Assembly (NCBI GenBank): GCA_031772625.1
Contig: CM062818.1
Span: 1,278,738,277-1,278,802,276, forward strand
Reading direction: 5' to 3'
Length of the DNA stretch: 64,000 bases
Source: Pinus tabuliformis
Lineage: Eukaryota > Streptophyta > Pinopsida > Pinales > Pinaceae
The notes below the pieces were generated by a model. That model searched no databases and was not told the origin of the DNA. It was given only the letters and a program-made list of their open reading frames with translations. This document shows positions 43,341 to 54,772 of the stretch, piece by piece. Each line of letters opens with the position of its first letter. The stretch's first letter is position 1. The position numbers were made by a program, and so were the translations under genes.

Positions 43341-43832
43341 CTAGGAGGAGAGGGCTGGGACCCAACACCTACTGACTTTCCAACCATCCTCTCTATTGAG
43401 ATTTCTAGGTCTCTTTTCAATCTCCAGCGCTTCCCTGAATTTTCGATGATGGAAATGCGGAACCTTAGCAATAACACTGGCCTCTTCGATACAAACATGA
43501 TGATTGGTTTTCTCCGCATGTTCAGCCAAAGCGGAAGACTTAAATCTCCTATGCTTCAGATCCGCTGCGTGCTCACTAATCCTCTGATTAATGGAATGAC
43601 CAATCTCCCCAATATAGTGGGTCCCACAAGAACAAGGGATCAAATAAACACCTTTCATATCTTTAGGGTCGATGGGATCCTTCACCGATCTGAGAGACGA
43701 ACGAATGGTGTTCAGGGGCCTGAAGGACACCGGGATACTATGTCTCCTGAGAATCCTACCAATTCTATCAGTGGTCCCTTGAACATAAGGTAGAAGGACA
43801 CCAGGAACACGATATTTTGGCTCTCTTTTCAC
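43341..43832 (-). pseudogene. GIY-YIG endonuclease domain of a Penelope-like element
   Basis: The 163-codon frame begins with the linker 'LLPYVQGTTDRIGRILRRH'. The GIY-YIG module has GVYLIPC at residues 61-67 and YIG at 73-75. 'SINQRISEH' holds the conserved Arg84 and His88. 'SSALAEHAEKTNHH' is at 99-112, 'KFREALEIEK' with the acidic metal ligand is at 131-140, and 'NLNREDGWKVS' follows at 144-154. Cys67, Cys69 and the His residues at 105-112 fit the CCHH zinc site of Penelope endonucleases. The domain appears complete and uninterrupted, but RT is missing upstream. The first residue shown is GTG; no true start is implied. Confidence 0.85.
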
Positions 43833-43850
43833 GAGAGAATTCTAAGAAAT

Positions 43851-44034
43851 TCTAAATATTATCACATTCACTAATAAATAATAAGTTCATAAAAAGTCTA
43901 ATAGTTATATTGGTTTTGTCTATCTGGTGTCTTTAAATAATTATACGAGTCTATCCCTTGCTATGTCGATCACTTTGTGGGAAAGTCGTATGAATTCATC
44001 GAAAGGGATGCGGAAGAAGGAAAATCAACAATAG
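43851..44034. other. Short intergenic gap
   Basis: AT-rich, nothing recognised. Confidence 0.5.
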
Positions 44035-44463
44035 TATGATTATTAATTCACTTTCTTCTGGACAGATGTCAACCTGCTTCTTCATCGGGCATCCCTTTCT
44101 TCGACATCTGAAATCATCTCTATCGATTTATCCAACAATATCAGCAATTATAAAAAAAAATTGTAAGTAGTGTGCACAATTAGAAGCTGCATACTAGCAA
44201 TATATAAGAAACGAATGAGTAGAGTACTTTAGACAAAATACCTGGGATGACTTCTATCCCTGATGCGCTTCTGACCATATTTCTTCCATTTGTATACGTC
44301 ATCAATAATATTCTCAGTGCTCTCTGTTCTCACACAGATAATTTTTTGTGGTTTACTAAGATTTTGGCCATCTCTAAAGCTCTAAAGTTTGTCCATGCCT
44401 CAACCCCATCCATCAATCGTATAGGCACACCACAGGAACCAATAGACCATGTCCTCTTAAGCT
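44035..44463 (-). pseudogene. WRKY transcription-factor domain relic, two exon-like parts
   Basis: On the minus strand, 44345-44235 reads 'ICVRTESTENIIDDVYKWKK' then 'YGQKRIRDRSHPRYF', a WRKY domain with WKKYGQK instead of WRKYGQK. A GT donor follows at 44234. An acceptor TTTCAG precedes 44107, where 'CRRKGCPMKKQVDICPEESE' resumes with the C-x4-C zinc ligands. Intron position and phase match the usual WRKY intron except that two bases of the split codon are missing. The H-x-H end is lost by frameshift, and upstream (to 44463) another shift in an A-run interrupts the frame. It is therefore a degraded gene. Confidence 0.72.
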
Positions 44464-44469
44464 AGGAAA

Positions 44470-45408
44470 AATGAATACATTTAAACAATAAGATTGCCCA
44501 AAAAGATGGGAAATATTTTGTTCAATTCTAATATCGTGAAAATACATTAGAAGAATCGACTACAAAACATTGTTACTTGGAAGGTTTGTTCCGTTATGTT
44601 ATACTCTAGAATTGTAAACACATATGGGGAAGCCCTGCATATAGATTTGTCACCATTATTGGCTTCATTATGTTTGTCATATATTATAATACCGGAAAAG
44701 AACTTTAGTTCAGACTAGGTCATTTGGTGAATACCCGCTACCCACACAAGAAAAAACTAACCCTAAACAAAGCTTGCCATTTCTTACCATATTGTATGAA
44801 CACAGACTGTCACGCCATGATCCTTGAACAACGTCAAATTTATCTCTAGTTTGGCATGGGAAGATGATCTCCAATTCTGATTTATATTATAGCAGTGTCT
44901 CTATTCTTTTCCTACTGTTTCATGTTTCATGTTTACTATGCATTATCTCTAACATCAATATCTTCCCATGTTTAAAAAAACATGGTTCAATACCATGTTA
45001 TGGGCAATTGCATCCATCATCATCACAAAAATGTATGCCGCCAGAAGGATATATTTAATACTTTTAACCTGTTACGTCTATTTTTAGATGGAAGCACAAC
45101 TCATATTCCTAAAATATTAAACTTCCATAATATCCAATGTTTTAGATTTTCTTTTCAAATTATTCACACCACATACTCAATTTGTATAAACATGAAAAAG
45201 GAACATTTGTATTTTTCGAAAGGTCTCTATTTTAAACGCTTAAAAGAGATTTGGAAGTGTTTTTAAAGTGATCAGTCTCACCTAAAGAGACTTCAAATTC
45301 TTTGCATGATTTTAAGTGGAAAGGATGAAAGGGTCATATATCACATGATTAAATTTAATTTAATTCCTAAATATTCTAAAAATACTTAATAATGGTTGTT
45401 ATACAATT
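44470..45408. other. Intergenic
   Basis: No further WRKY exon, other gene or repeat was recognised. Short frames at 44864-45266 have no domain. Confidence 0.45.
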
Positions 45409-48351
45409 TGTTGATGGTGTTGGATCCACTAACATTCAGGGGATCACCCTCGTATGAAGTTCCAACTAGACCTCACACTGTGTCATGTGGGAGTCCCATC
45501 CGATATGCTAGCTCGATTTCCATTGTATTAAATATTTTCCTCAACTCTTGCTTGTCAGCATAGGAGAGTGGTTTGATTTGTCTTTGAGAAGTCAGGTTTG
45601 CATGCCTGGCGAGTGTAAGTGTACTTGTGTCAATGGCTCTTTCACTGTGAGGGGAAGAGAGTGAAGGTGAGTTCCAGGTTGAAAGGGATCAGTCCCAACT
45701 CAGCTACGAACACACAATAAAAAAGGACATAAACAACTTCCGGCGGGGCAGTCCACTCGGATGCGGCAGTCACAACATACAAGGTAAGAAAACATGTACA
45801 ACACTCACGGATAAGTCTGAATGAGTGCAACGATTGTTACAGTAAGGTTCATGTGAAAGGTCTGTCTGATGTTGGGCAGAGCAATCGACATGGACAAGAC
45901 AACATTAACAACATATACAACACATTTCCATTAATAGATTATGCAATACAACAAATGAATCAGTTCATATGTAGAACATAGTTTAAAGTAACATGAATTA
46001 CAAGTGTTAAAGATCAGTCTTACAACAAATACAATACATGTGTGGAAACATGTTGGCCTATTAGCAGGCTTCTCAATTAAGTGAAAGTTCCAAGACACGT
46101 CACTACGCCATACATCACTAACCCTATCAGTGGGGCGTTGGAGCCACTACTTACTACTCAAAGAAAATATCACAAACTTTGTTGGCTATGTGGGAGGAGC
46201 TGAGGTGAAAAATTCCTTTCATGTACAAATGATGGGGGTATTTATAGCCAATGGTGAAACTAAACCTTGTGGATATTCCACTACCCTCATGACCATTTGA
46301 CTTCCATGACATTTCGACTTACATAACATTGATTGACAACAAGTGGGTCTCTTGGACTTCCACGTTACATAACATTGATTAACAACAATGCTATAGTGGA
46401 GATGTGGGCAACATGATTCATGACTTGACCAAACATGGCATGACATGACAATGCTAGTACATGTGTGCTGCTACTGGAGTGCATGTCAAGCTATAATGCT
46501 ACTGAGTGATGGATGTATTCATGGTGTATCATAGCTTCACCTCCGCATGGCGAAGTGCGCAGAGTCTTCGGTGGTGCTTGGTTCTCTTGATGAAGCTTTA
46601 GCATGTTGTTCCTTTCTTTCATTCTCGAAGGCTTGACATGCTCACTTGTTCATGAAGGTGCATGTTCTTTGCATTCGTCTACTTCGCATGCTTCGACATT
46701 CGTCCATTGGTGAACCTGTCCATCTACATGTGCTCCCTTCATTCATCATATTCGCCATCTTAACATGTTTGTTGGTGTACCTGTACCTATAGTCACTCAT
46801 GATGAGATGACATCAAATCCAAAACCTCCTAGTCTACCATGACACATGATCATTCAAATGCAGGTGATTGGGAGAGGCATGAGGGCTGTGATGCGGGATG
46901 ATGGTTCTGAGAAATTGCTAATGAAAACTGCACAAGAGTCGCTGAGAGATGGAGACAGACAATCTGAGTCGACAGTGACTGTCTACAAGGTTTGGCTCGA
47001 TTGGGAGGAAAATTTGTGCAAATTTTGGGAGGTACAGTCCACACTGTAGGAGGGAAAGGTAGGCCTTCTTTGCGCATTTTCTAGAATGAATAGTAAGTAG
47101 GGGTTGGACAACCAGATTTGCGCAATTTTCCAAAGAAACGGGTTGGGATGCATGAAGGGTTCACAGGCAGTGATTGCATAGTTTTTATAGGGAACTACCC
47201 AGGAGACTGGCAGCCATTACTGCACAATTCCCGGAGGGAACTGCTAGTCGGCTACTAGGTCACTAGAAGCCATAACTGTGCAATTCGCAGAGGGAACTGC
47301 TAGTTGGCTACTAGGGTCACTAACAACCAAAACTACGCAATTCCCATAGGGAACTGGAAATTGGTTGCTCACTCACTGGCAGCAGAGACTGTGTGATTCC
47401 TGGAGGGAATAGGCAGTCTGCCGCATGGGAAAATGGCACTGAGACCGAGAGGCAAGCCTGCTGATCATCTCTGTGCAATTTCTGATCTAAGCTAACTAAT
47501 GGGTAGCAGAAGGCCTTATCATGAGCACTGTGCAATTTCTGAGATGAACAATCGATCGACTGTCTGGATGACTAACTGGGAAAACTGTGAAATTTTCTAA
47601 AGGAAATAGAGATGGGCACTGGGTGTCTGTCCGACCTTTCTACGCAATTTCCTCAGTCATTTGAATGGGTGAGGTCAATGGCCTCTACGCATATTTTGAG
47701 GGGAGTCACGCATGGGGTGACTACCGGGTTCGACTGTTTAGGTGTCCTACATGAGAGTTGATTGATTTTTTTGCAGGTAGCGCAACTTGAAAGGACTAGC
47801 TCGGTTCTTCTGTGATGTTCTGGTTGATATTTGATTGAGTCGAAAGTAGGGTGATGGTCTGGCTATCAGTGAGGAGTCTGTTTCTGAAAACTTAAACAAA
47901 AATGACTTAAGTGTGTGTACAGTTGAAAGATGCATAGGTGATCATACGAACACACACTCGCATGACTTGATGACGAAACAACCAAAACATCGAGATACAC
48001 ATGTTCAACATGACACGTCGATGGTGCAAGCGACAAGCACGACACTCGTGATTGATCGTTCATGATTGGGACGATGCTCGCTTGACAGTAAATGTGACTC
48101 TGTGTGTGAGTGCGATAGATGCTTTCATGGAAAATATGACAGACACAAAAGCAGCAAAGGATTTGAGCATAACCAAAACACGGTCGCAAGCATGACTTCA
48201 ACATCATCATGCAGAGACTTGGATGCAATGAACAAGCAAGGTAGATGTAAAGACTCACATGAGCTCACGGAGTGAACCCGAGTGTGTTCAATAATCAATC
48301 CAAAATTGGTGTAGGCAAAAATTTTGGAGGGTGGTTGTAGACGCTACAACA
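45409..48351 (-). repeat. 3' LTR (left) of the large gypsy element
   Basis: 2943 bp. Within it (47100-47660) the word GCAATT or a near variant, preceded by TGTG/TACG/TGCG, recurs about nine times at 55-70-bp spacing. Three closer copies of 'ttcccagagggaactg...ggtcact' form a minisatellite at 47210-47370. Antisense frames of 60-130 codons in this LTR recur in the other copy without domains and are not annotated as genes. Confidence 0.9.
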
Positions 48352-49358
48352 CTTGGCGACACACTGGTAGAGCTCCATCTTCTTTGTTTTGGTTCATTGC
48401 TAGAACAGGGCCTTGGTCTTTCAGGCAGTATTGAATCATTGTGCAGGTTACTTAAGTTTCCCCACTTAACCCATGGACATACATGGTTCACCGTTTGCCA
48501 ACTCAATCAAGAACAATCAAAAGTTAAGCTTACATCTCAGTGTTTCATATTCAGGAAAGGTAGTTTAGTTTGCGAGTTGAAGATTTTCATAGTATAAGTT
48601 TTCATCTCTGGTGTTGCTCCTCGGTCAACAGGCCTGGACAGTACCCCAGTGGAGTCATGCAGGAACACACACATTGCTCCACTGACAATGAGCTTGGTCA
48701 ATAAGCCGGTGGAGTTGCATGCTTCACCTCTCTACGTAGGAAGCCTTTCTCTTCTTTCGCCTTTGTATTTTTTAAGAGAATTGTGCACAGGCACTTATTT
48801 ATTTTTGGGGCAGAAGAGGGATCCCAACTTATTGAGAGGGGAAGAGGTTATTCCTTCAGAGAAGTATGTAAGACCTCTGACATAGGTTTTATCGTTTAGA
48901 TTTTTCCCATTCTCCATTTCTACTAGTTGGATTAGCTTAAACACATAGATCAGAAAGCTGAGTATAGGCATGGGGCTTCCTAGTGTGGACACAGGTTCAT
49001 GGTTGGACCAAAGCTTTCTTTACAGACAGTTCATATTTTCTGTCAGGACTTCATCAGCCGAAGGTTGTAAACAAGCACAGAGAAAATGGACACAAGGCTG
49101 ACCAAGTGCTGTAGTGTCACAAGTCTCTTCAAATTTCAGCTACATACTCTATTCAAATGATAGAACATAGTAGTTGGTAGCACTTATTTCCGGAAACAAA
49201 AATAGTAACATATCCAACAAACAAAATAACGTGAATAAAAATAGTAAGCATAATCAAGCAAAGAGAAACCAAAGATAATAAGCAAAAAAAACCAAATTAA
49301 AACAACAAGTAGCAGGAAGACTATGTACATGGCACGAGCGCGGGCCAACCTACTAAAA

Positions 49359-49571
49359 CTAGCATTTGAGGACTTGGCCTTTGATAGGAATATTATCAAT
49401 CTTCCCATCAAGTGATTGTAAATGATACGTGTGTGAGCCAAGTTTCTCGTGTACCAATTCCGATCCACCGGGCTTCGCTACCAGAACTTGGTGGCATTGC
49501 AAAAGACCTTCAAGTGAGGAAAACACCACTGTTTCAGGTACTATGTGCAACATGGGCTTGGATGATGGCAC
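49359..49571 (-). pseudogene. pol: Pol C-terminus (end of integrase) of the large gypsy element
   Basis: 'ELVHEKLGSHTYHLQSLDGK' followed by 'IDNIPIKGQVLK' matches the last part of plant gypsy polyproteins (LGSHTYxL-LDG----P-NG--LK). It lies only about 650 bp from the protease end, so the enzymes normally between them have been lost. The interval 49572-50214 has no RT motif. Confidence 0.7.
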
Positions 49572-50214
49572 AGGGTGGTTGTTCTTATTCCGGGAAGGGT
49601 TTAAGCTTCTGAAGTCAATGTGTAAGCAGGTCTTCCTAGATTTCTTACGTGCATGATTTAAATAACTAAACCAAGTATGATGATGAACTTTGCAAGTAAT
49701 CCAAACACTTAAAATGTTAGTCTATATTTTTGGCAAAAGGAGGACAAAGAAGATGCATGTGTTACCTGTTCTTTGCTGAAATGACTTATCTCCTCCTCTA
49801 CTTGGAAACTCATGTTGGATTTCTCACGTGCAATGGGTACTCAGGTCATCATCTACTCCTGCAGACTGATCACAGTACTATTCGATCAATTGGTCAAAAA
49901 TTAGTTGCTGCTACAGTGATTGGCCATCTTTGGATCATGGTGGATTCCTAGGTTGCTATGTTCATTCATAGTGTTGGTCCTTCGTGTGTTTAGCAAGAGT
50001 GCTTCAACATCATAGTTTGTGACTTTATACTTCAAAAAACTTGAAATCACTCATGGTTCATTGTTTTGGATGACTGAGATACACTCAGTCCTTGAGCCAT
50101 CATGTGTTCCTGATTTGTCAAGACTCATGGCCCACAACTTGTATGTACATGGATGTTTGGCGTGCTGGTACTACTGCTATTACTACTACTATCAAAGAAA
50201 CAAAGTGTACAATT

Positions 50215-50916
50215 TTAATTAGCATCAGTTGGGCAAGGAAGGAGTCCCAACTTCTTGTCTGACGAGGTTGGAGTAGGTCTTGCAAGATAACACTCTAACG
50301 TCCTTTCGAGGAGGCAGTTGCCAAACATAATTTCTGTGAAAGCCAATGGTTTTTTCTTGTCGTGAAGGGGAGTGAACTTTTGTTTCATATAACTCTCTAA
50401 TAACACCCGTATTTTGTTGCATCTTCCCTTGTATGAAAGCCACATGTGAGACTAGTTTGTGGCAAAGTATCCATCTAGCTAGCTGGACCAGTCTCTGTTG
50501 AGCAACAGACCATATGCTTCCCATATGTCCACAACAACTATGTTGATGCACTGGTGGACTCGACTATCATGGGATAATTGGATGATCATGTCTCGTAGTT
50601 CACCAATTGCTAGTACTGACGTTCTGTCAAGTTGGATGATTCTCGAAAATGTTTTGCTCCATCGTGCATTAATCTTCTTAGCAATGGAGAGTGGCATTAC
50701 ATTGGTTGCCACACCAGAATCAGCCAAGTAGTTGTGGACATTATAGTTGAAAACATCAAATGAACTAAAGAATGGGGGAAACATGAGTTTTCTTCTTCCA
50801 TTCAAAGTGTATTGAGCACAGTGGATATTGATTTGGGAGGTGCGATTGCTCCCTTGCTGGTGGAGGCCGCGCTGTCTATTGTTGTTTGTGCCAATGCGCA
50901 TAGTAGGATATCTCAT
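50215..50916 (-). pseudogene. Protease region of the large gypsy element
   Basis: The frame 50479-50916 contains 'NYLADSGVATNVMPLSIAKK' with the D-S-G active site, 'DRTSVLAIGELRDMIIQL' (flap region) and 'INIVVVDIWEAYGLLLNRDW'. After a stop, 'LDGYFATN' and 'HMWLSYKGRCNKIRVLLESY' continue in 50445-50215. These are the well-conserved sequences that follow the protease in this plant gypsy group. Confidence 0.8.
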
Positions 50917-50921
50917 TAATT

Positions 50922-52588
50922 CTAGACTTTAGCAAGCTCGAAAAAACTGATGTTCGCTCGAGTTTTCTTCATGTCATCAACTATGTTGTAATCAGGAGGT
51001 GGTAGAATCATCGAGTCGTCCACGGTGGAATGCATGTTCGTGATGTCTAGTGGAGTGTTCTGCAACTTGTTTCCTATGGATGTACTCTTATCTGCCACTG
51101 TCTTCCCGGACTTGCTTTGTGTTTGTTGCTTTGAGGCAGCAAGTGGGTCGACCTTCTTTATTAGTTGTCTCACCTTCACTTGCATCTCCTCAAGTGTACG
51201 GGGAGCCCCTTTACTCCTAATATGGTAACAATCCTTTTGGTTTTGGGGTTGCTTCTCCATGTTCATCTTCGAGACTACTTGCGATCACTTGTATGCATTC
51301 ACCACATTCCCAGAACTTGGTGCTTCATCAGGTGCAACCTCTTTCTTATAATTAGTGACTTTCGGTTGCTCCTGTATGTCACCATCCACATGATTCGAGT
51401 TTATGAGTACAGACCGAGGTAACAACTCGCTTCCAATCTGAACAAGAGTTCTCGAGGTGAAATTCTTCATGGAAGGAACAAAACCTAGGACCAACCCATT
51501 GATCGAGTTGGAACATAAGCTTTTGCACAAATTTGGAACTGAACCCGTTGTTTCTTGATGATCTGGTTGATAAACTTCTTGTCTGTCTCTGTCTGGGCGG
51601 ATGAATTCTTGCGAATGTGTCTGTTTTCCATTGCTTGAGTTTAGACACTTCAGTGGTCAAGTTCTTGACAAGGTGAGTGAGGATCTCAGTATCAGTTACT
51701 TCCATGTCTCTACCCTTTCTCATTGTTACTTGGGGCTTTCTGGTCACATCCTTGGAGTGTTTTGTTGATTCATCATCCTTGATGACTCCAATGGCATGCA
51801 AGTCTTTCTCAATAGCAATATCCTCTTTGCAGATTTCTAAAAGTGTTGGCTTCACAGCTTGCTTGACGAACTTCGCAATGGTGGTTGGCAGTGTAGACGT
51901 GCAATAGCCAACTGTGATGGAGTCATAAGGTTTGGTGTCTATTGCAAACTTGTTCAAAATACACATAAACCTCTGATTGAAATCTTTCACTTTCTCTTTT
52001 CCCTCCATCCCGAGGCTTCCAAATTCTTTGAGTAGCATGGTTGGGGTCTTATCATCAGCAAACCTTTCAAGGAACATACATTTGAAAAAACTCAAATTCT
52101 ATATGGAGTTGGGTGGAAGGTTATGATACCAAGCAGTTACGCAGTCGTCCAAGGTACATGGAAACAATCTACATTCTATGTCATCGTAAATTACATGAAG
52201 GGTCTGCAGATGTAGGTAGAAGTTGTCTAAATGGTCTTCGACCTTCACCGCACTGTCACGGTTGAACTTGATGTTCATTATCTCTACTCACTTTAGGATA
52301 TTGTGCAGAAAAACCGGGAGAGCCAATCGTCCCTGAGTCATCCATTCAAGATTTGGGTCAGCCATCTATTCGTCCTCTTCGCCCTCTTCATCTTCTTCCC
52401 TTCCTTTGAAATCTGATGGTTCTAGATCTGAGTCTGTCAGTTTGTCTCTGCGTCCACTTCCTCCATTGCCTTCCCCTCCACCTCCTATATTGGAGTTTGA
52501 TCCCAAGACCACAAGAGTGCCTTGTTCGTCTTCAAAGAAGATCAGGGTTCCTCTCCGTCTTCAATAGCTTCTTCCAAACCTTCAAGAG
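50922..52588 (-). pseudogene. gag: gag of the large gypsy element, main part
   Basis: From 52588 downward the minus strand reads 'EGLEEAIEDGEEP', then, after a shift, 'EDEQGTLVVLGSNSNIGGGG', an acidic stretch, a stop, and 'MADPNLEWMTQGRLALPVFL' from 52365. The capsid core follows: 'KVEDHLDNFYLHLQTLHVIY', 'CRLFPCTLDDCVTAWYHNLP' and 'MEGKEKVKDFNQRFMCILNK', a clear Retrotrans_gag domain. A long hydrophilic tail continues to 50922 over several frame changes. Confidence 0.82.
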
Positions 52589-54455
52589 TGACGTAGTAAA
52601 ACTACATCTTCACATAATTCGCAAATGGACCTATGTGTTATGGGCCCATGTATACATCAGAAGCATTTCAATCAGTGGACTTCACAACAAAATAAAAACT
52701 GCAATTGCAATATAACTTGCTTGGCTGATATCCACCGTCGATCAATCCCGCTCGATCTAATGGATATCGTGTCATCTACTTACCAACTAGCCCGGACGAT
52801 CTCCACCATCGATGTGACTTGTCCAATCGAACAGCTATTGCGAAATCTCATGTAGATTCTTGCACGACCAATATCAGGTTGAGAGAGTGTGATAAACGTA
52901 GTTTTCTCGTGCTACATGTCGCCCGCTAAGGTTAATCACATAAAATTTAGAAATATTATTTACCACTTTGAGACCATGCGATATACCACTTACCATCTTT
53001 CTAGACCGCTCCATCATTATGGTAACACGTGGTTTTAGTCTTTGGAATTTCTCTTCCATCGATATTATCTATCGATCTTGCCAATCCGATGAATCTCTCA
53101 TTTGCTTATTGGTGGAATTTGTATTACAACACGAATTTATCTCTGTCATACTTTGTCTAAGGCAAAGTTCATAGGAAATTTGTCCCTTACACTCGCACAT
53201 GTAATTTATCAATCTACGGTAAAGAATGTATATGTAAAGAACACAAATACACATGAAATATAGATTTTGCCTGGATGTATAATAACACGCATATTTCAAT
53301 TATAAATAGAAATTGATTACAGGCTAGGGCCTCACAGCCCGAGTCACAAATTGCCCTGCAGTTGCATCATATACTCTATATATCTTTTCACACAACACTA
53401 ACTCTCTTATATAGGAAATTACAAAGGGAGGAATCATTTAAGATCCATGAGTTTCTCCCACAATCACTCAATCAAACCCCTAAATTTTTCTATTTGCATG
53501 CATAGCAGATAATTACATTTGATCAAGCCTTCTAGAGACTTATCAATTCCATCAATTTAGCACTGTTTAAACAAAATTTTCCCCCTTTTACAATGATTGT
53601 CCATGTTTCCCTTTTCACAATTTTGAATTTAAATTTTGATTAAGGGTGTTCCGATACTCCTGCATCAGACTCCCCAGGTACAAAACTTTTCTATAACCTC
53701 CTGGTCATATGCCTTCTTCGTCCCTTAGCAATTCTACCCACATCCTCTGTGGAATTTCCTTTATGATCTTTCTGTGAGCTACAACAAAACCTCTACAATA
53801 ACAAGTCCTCCTTGCTACCCGATACCTCACCAAGCTTTTCTCCTCTGAGCTCAGTCTTTCGGCATCTCTCTAGTTCTCTCTTCTTTGGAACCATTTCAAC
53901 ACTCCCGGATCTAGGCTTCTGTAATCTTCTCACTTTCTTATGTCGCTACCTGTACGACAATATAAATACCAGATGCTTACCAATCCTCAACATATTTGCA
54001 CCTCTTTCAATTGTATGAAGAATATTATTCTACTCTCATACCACTTTGACGCAATAAAAGTGCATCCTGAAATCAATACATAGACTTAATTTAAATCTCA
54101 AGCCTGATTTTACATTTTCTGTGGCCTCCCCAGGCCTTGGCTTTCACTTGTAGATCTACATTATAGATCTCCTCCACACCAAACAAACTTCACATTTAAA
54201 AAGAAATTAAAAAAGCATGGATCATCTAGGATCCATGATTTTCTCCCACAAGTCACCTAGAATCACTCATTTTTTAGTTACATGTCAAATTTTGAAACGA
54301 ATTGAAATATTCTAGATGCCACATCGATAACAAATTTATCACTTTCAACCAAATTTCATGGAATTTAGCACCCCTTTTCGGATCGTTGTCAGCGTCTCCC
54401 CTTTCACTTTTTTGAATTTAATTTTAATTAGGGGTGTTTCGATGCTCCTGCATCA
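52589..54455 (-). mobile_element. Second copy of the non-autonomous TGAYG-CATCA LTR family, nested in gag
   Basis: The left LTR (52589-53667, 1079 bp) starts TGACGTAGTAAAACTACATC. The right LTR (54047-54455, 409 bp) starts TGACGCAATAAAAGTGCATC; both end ctcctgcatca. The 379-bp interior carries a reversed primer site (ctctcataccact). Flanks AAGAG and AAGGG are a 5-bp duplication with one change. Its interior and LTR ends match the tandem array at 32.7-37.1 kb (for example 'acctcctggtcatatgc'). The right LTR has lost about 650 bp. Minus strand, no coding. Confidence 0.82.
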
Positions 54456-54744
54456 AAGGGTAGCAAGGATTGCTTCTTCCACCGATGATACAACAACCCC
54501 TATGGGAGTGGCTTTTGGCTTCTTAGATCTGTGAGGAAGATATTGTACCCCTGGGATCAGTCTCACTGTTTTCATGAACTGGTGAGTGATGGACAGACTG
54601 AGCGAAGGCATTGATATGAAATCTCGTTTTCAATTCTAGGAGGTGAGGAGAAACCAACTGCTGATTCGTGAGAGAGGAAGTGTGATTTATTGCATTGACG
54701 AGATGGTTGATGAGCGAGTGTGAGGGGATTTCAACGATGTACAA
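54456..54744 (-). pseudogene. gag: gag of the large gypsy element, N-terminal part
   Basis: From ATG at 54744 (MYIVEIPSHSLINHLVNAIN) the frame reaches a stop at about 54525, but a shifted frame reads 'HRSKKPKATPIGVVVSSVEE' and 'AILATL' up to 54456. It lies just inside the primer-binding site (about 54748-54770). Removing the nested element joins it in frame with 'EGLEEAIEDGEEP' at 52588. Confidence 0.72.
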
Positions 54745-54772
54745 TTTGGTGCCCTCCTTCTTGCGCCAGAAA

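Larger units (their letters stand above)
42100..43850 (-). mobile_element. Penelope-like element, 5'-truncated, with GIY-YIG domain
   Basis: On the minus strand, a GIY-YIG endonuclease module with the typical Penelope linker (43341-43832) is followed by about 1.1 kb of mostly A/T simple sequence and then a hammerhead-like motif at 42136-42182. RT is absent: the frame meets a stop just upstream, about 43841, as in 5'-truncated insertions. Penelope elements with this endonuclease are widespread in animals. In plants, EN-containing ones (Dryads) were reported in conifers and attributed to ancient transfer from arthropods. Element borders are approximate. Confidence 0.78.

Noticed and set aside
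43299..43793. 164-codon plus-strand frame
   Set aside because: It is the complement of the GIY-YIG frame, which has clear family motifs.
47866..48258. 130-codon minus-strand frame and its counterpart at 57250-57609
   Set aside because: Both lie inside the LTRs of the large gypsy element, differ by shifts, and have no domain; treated as LTR sequence.
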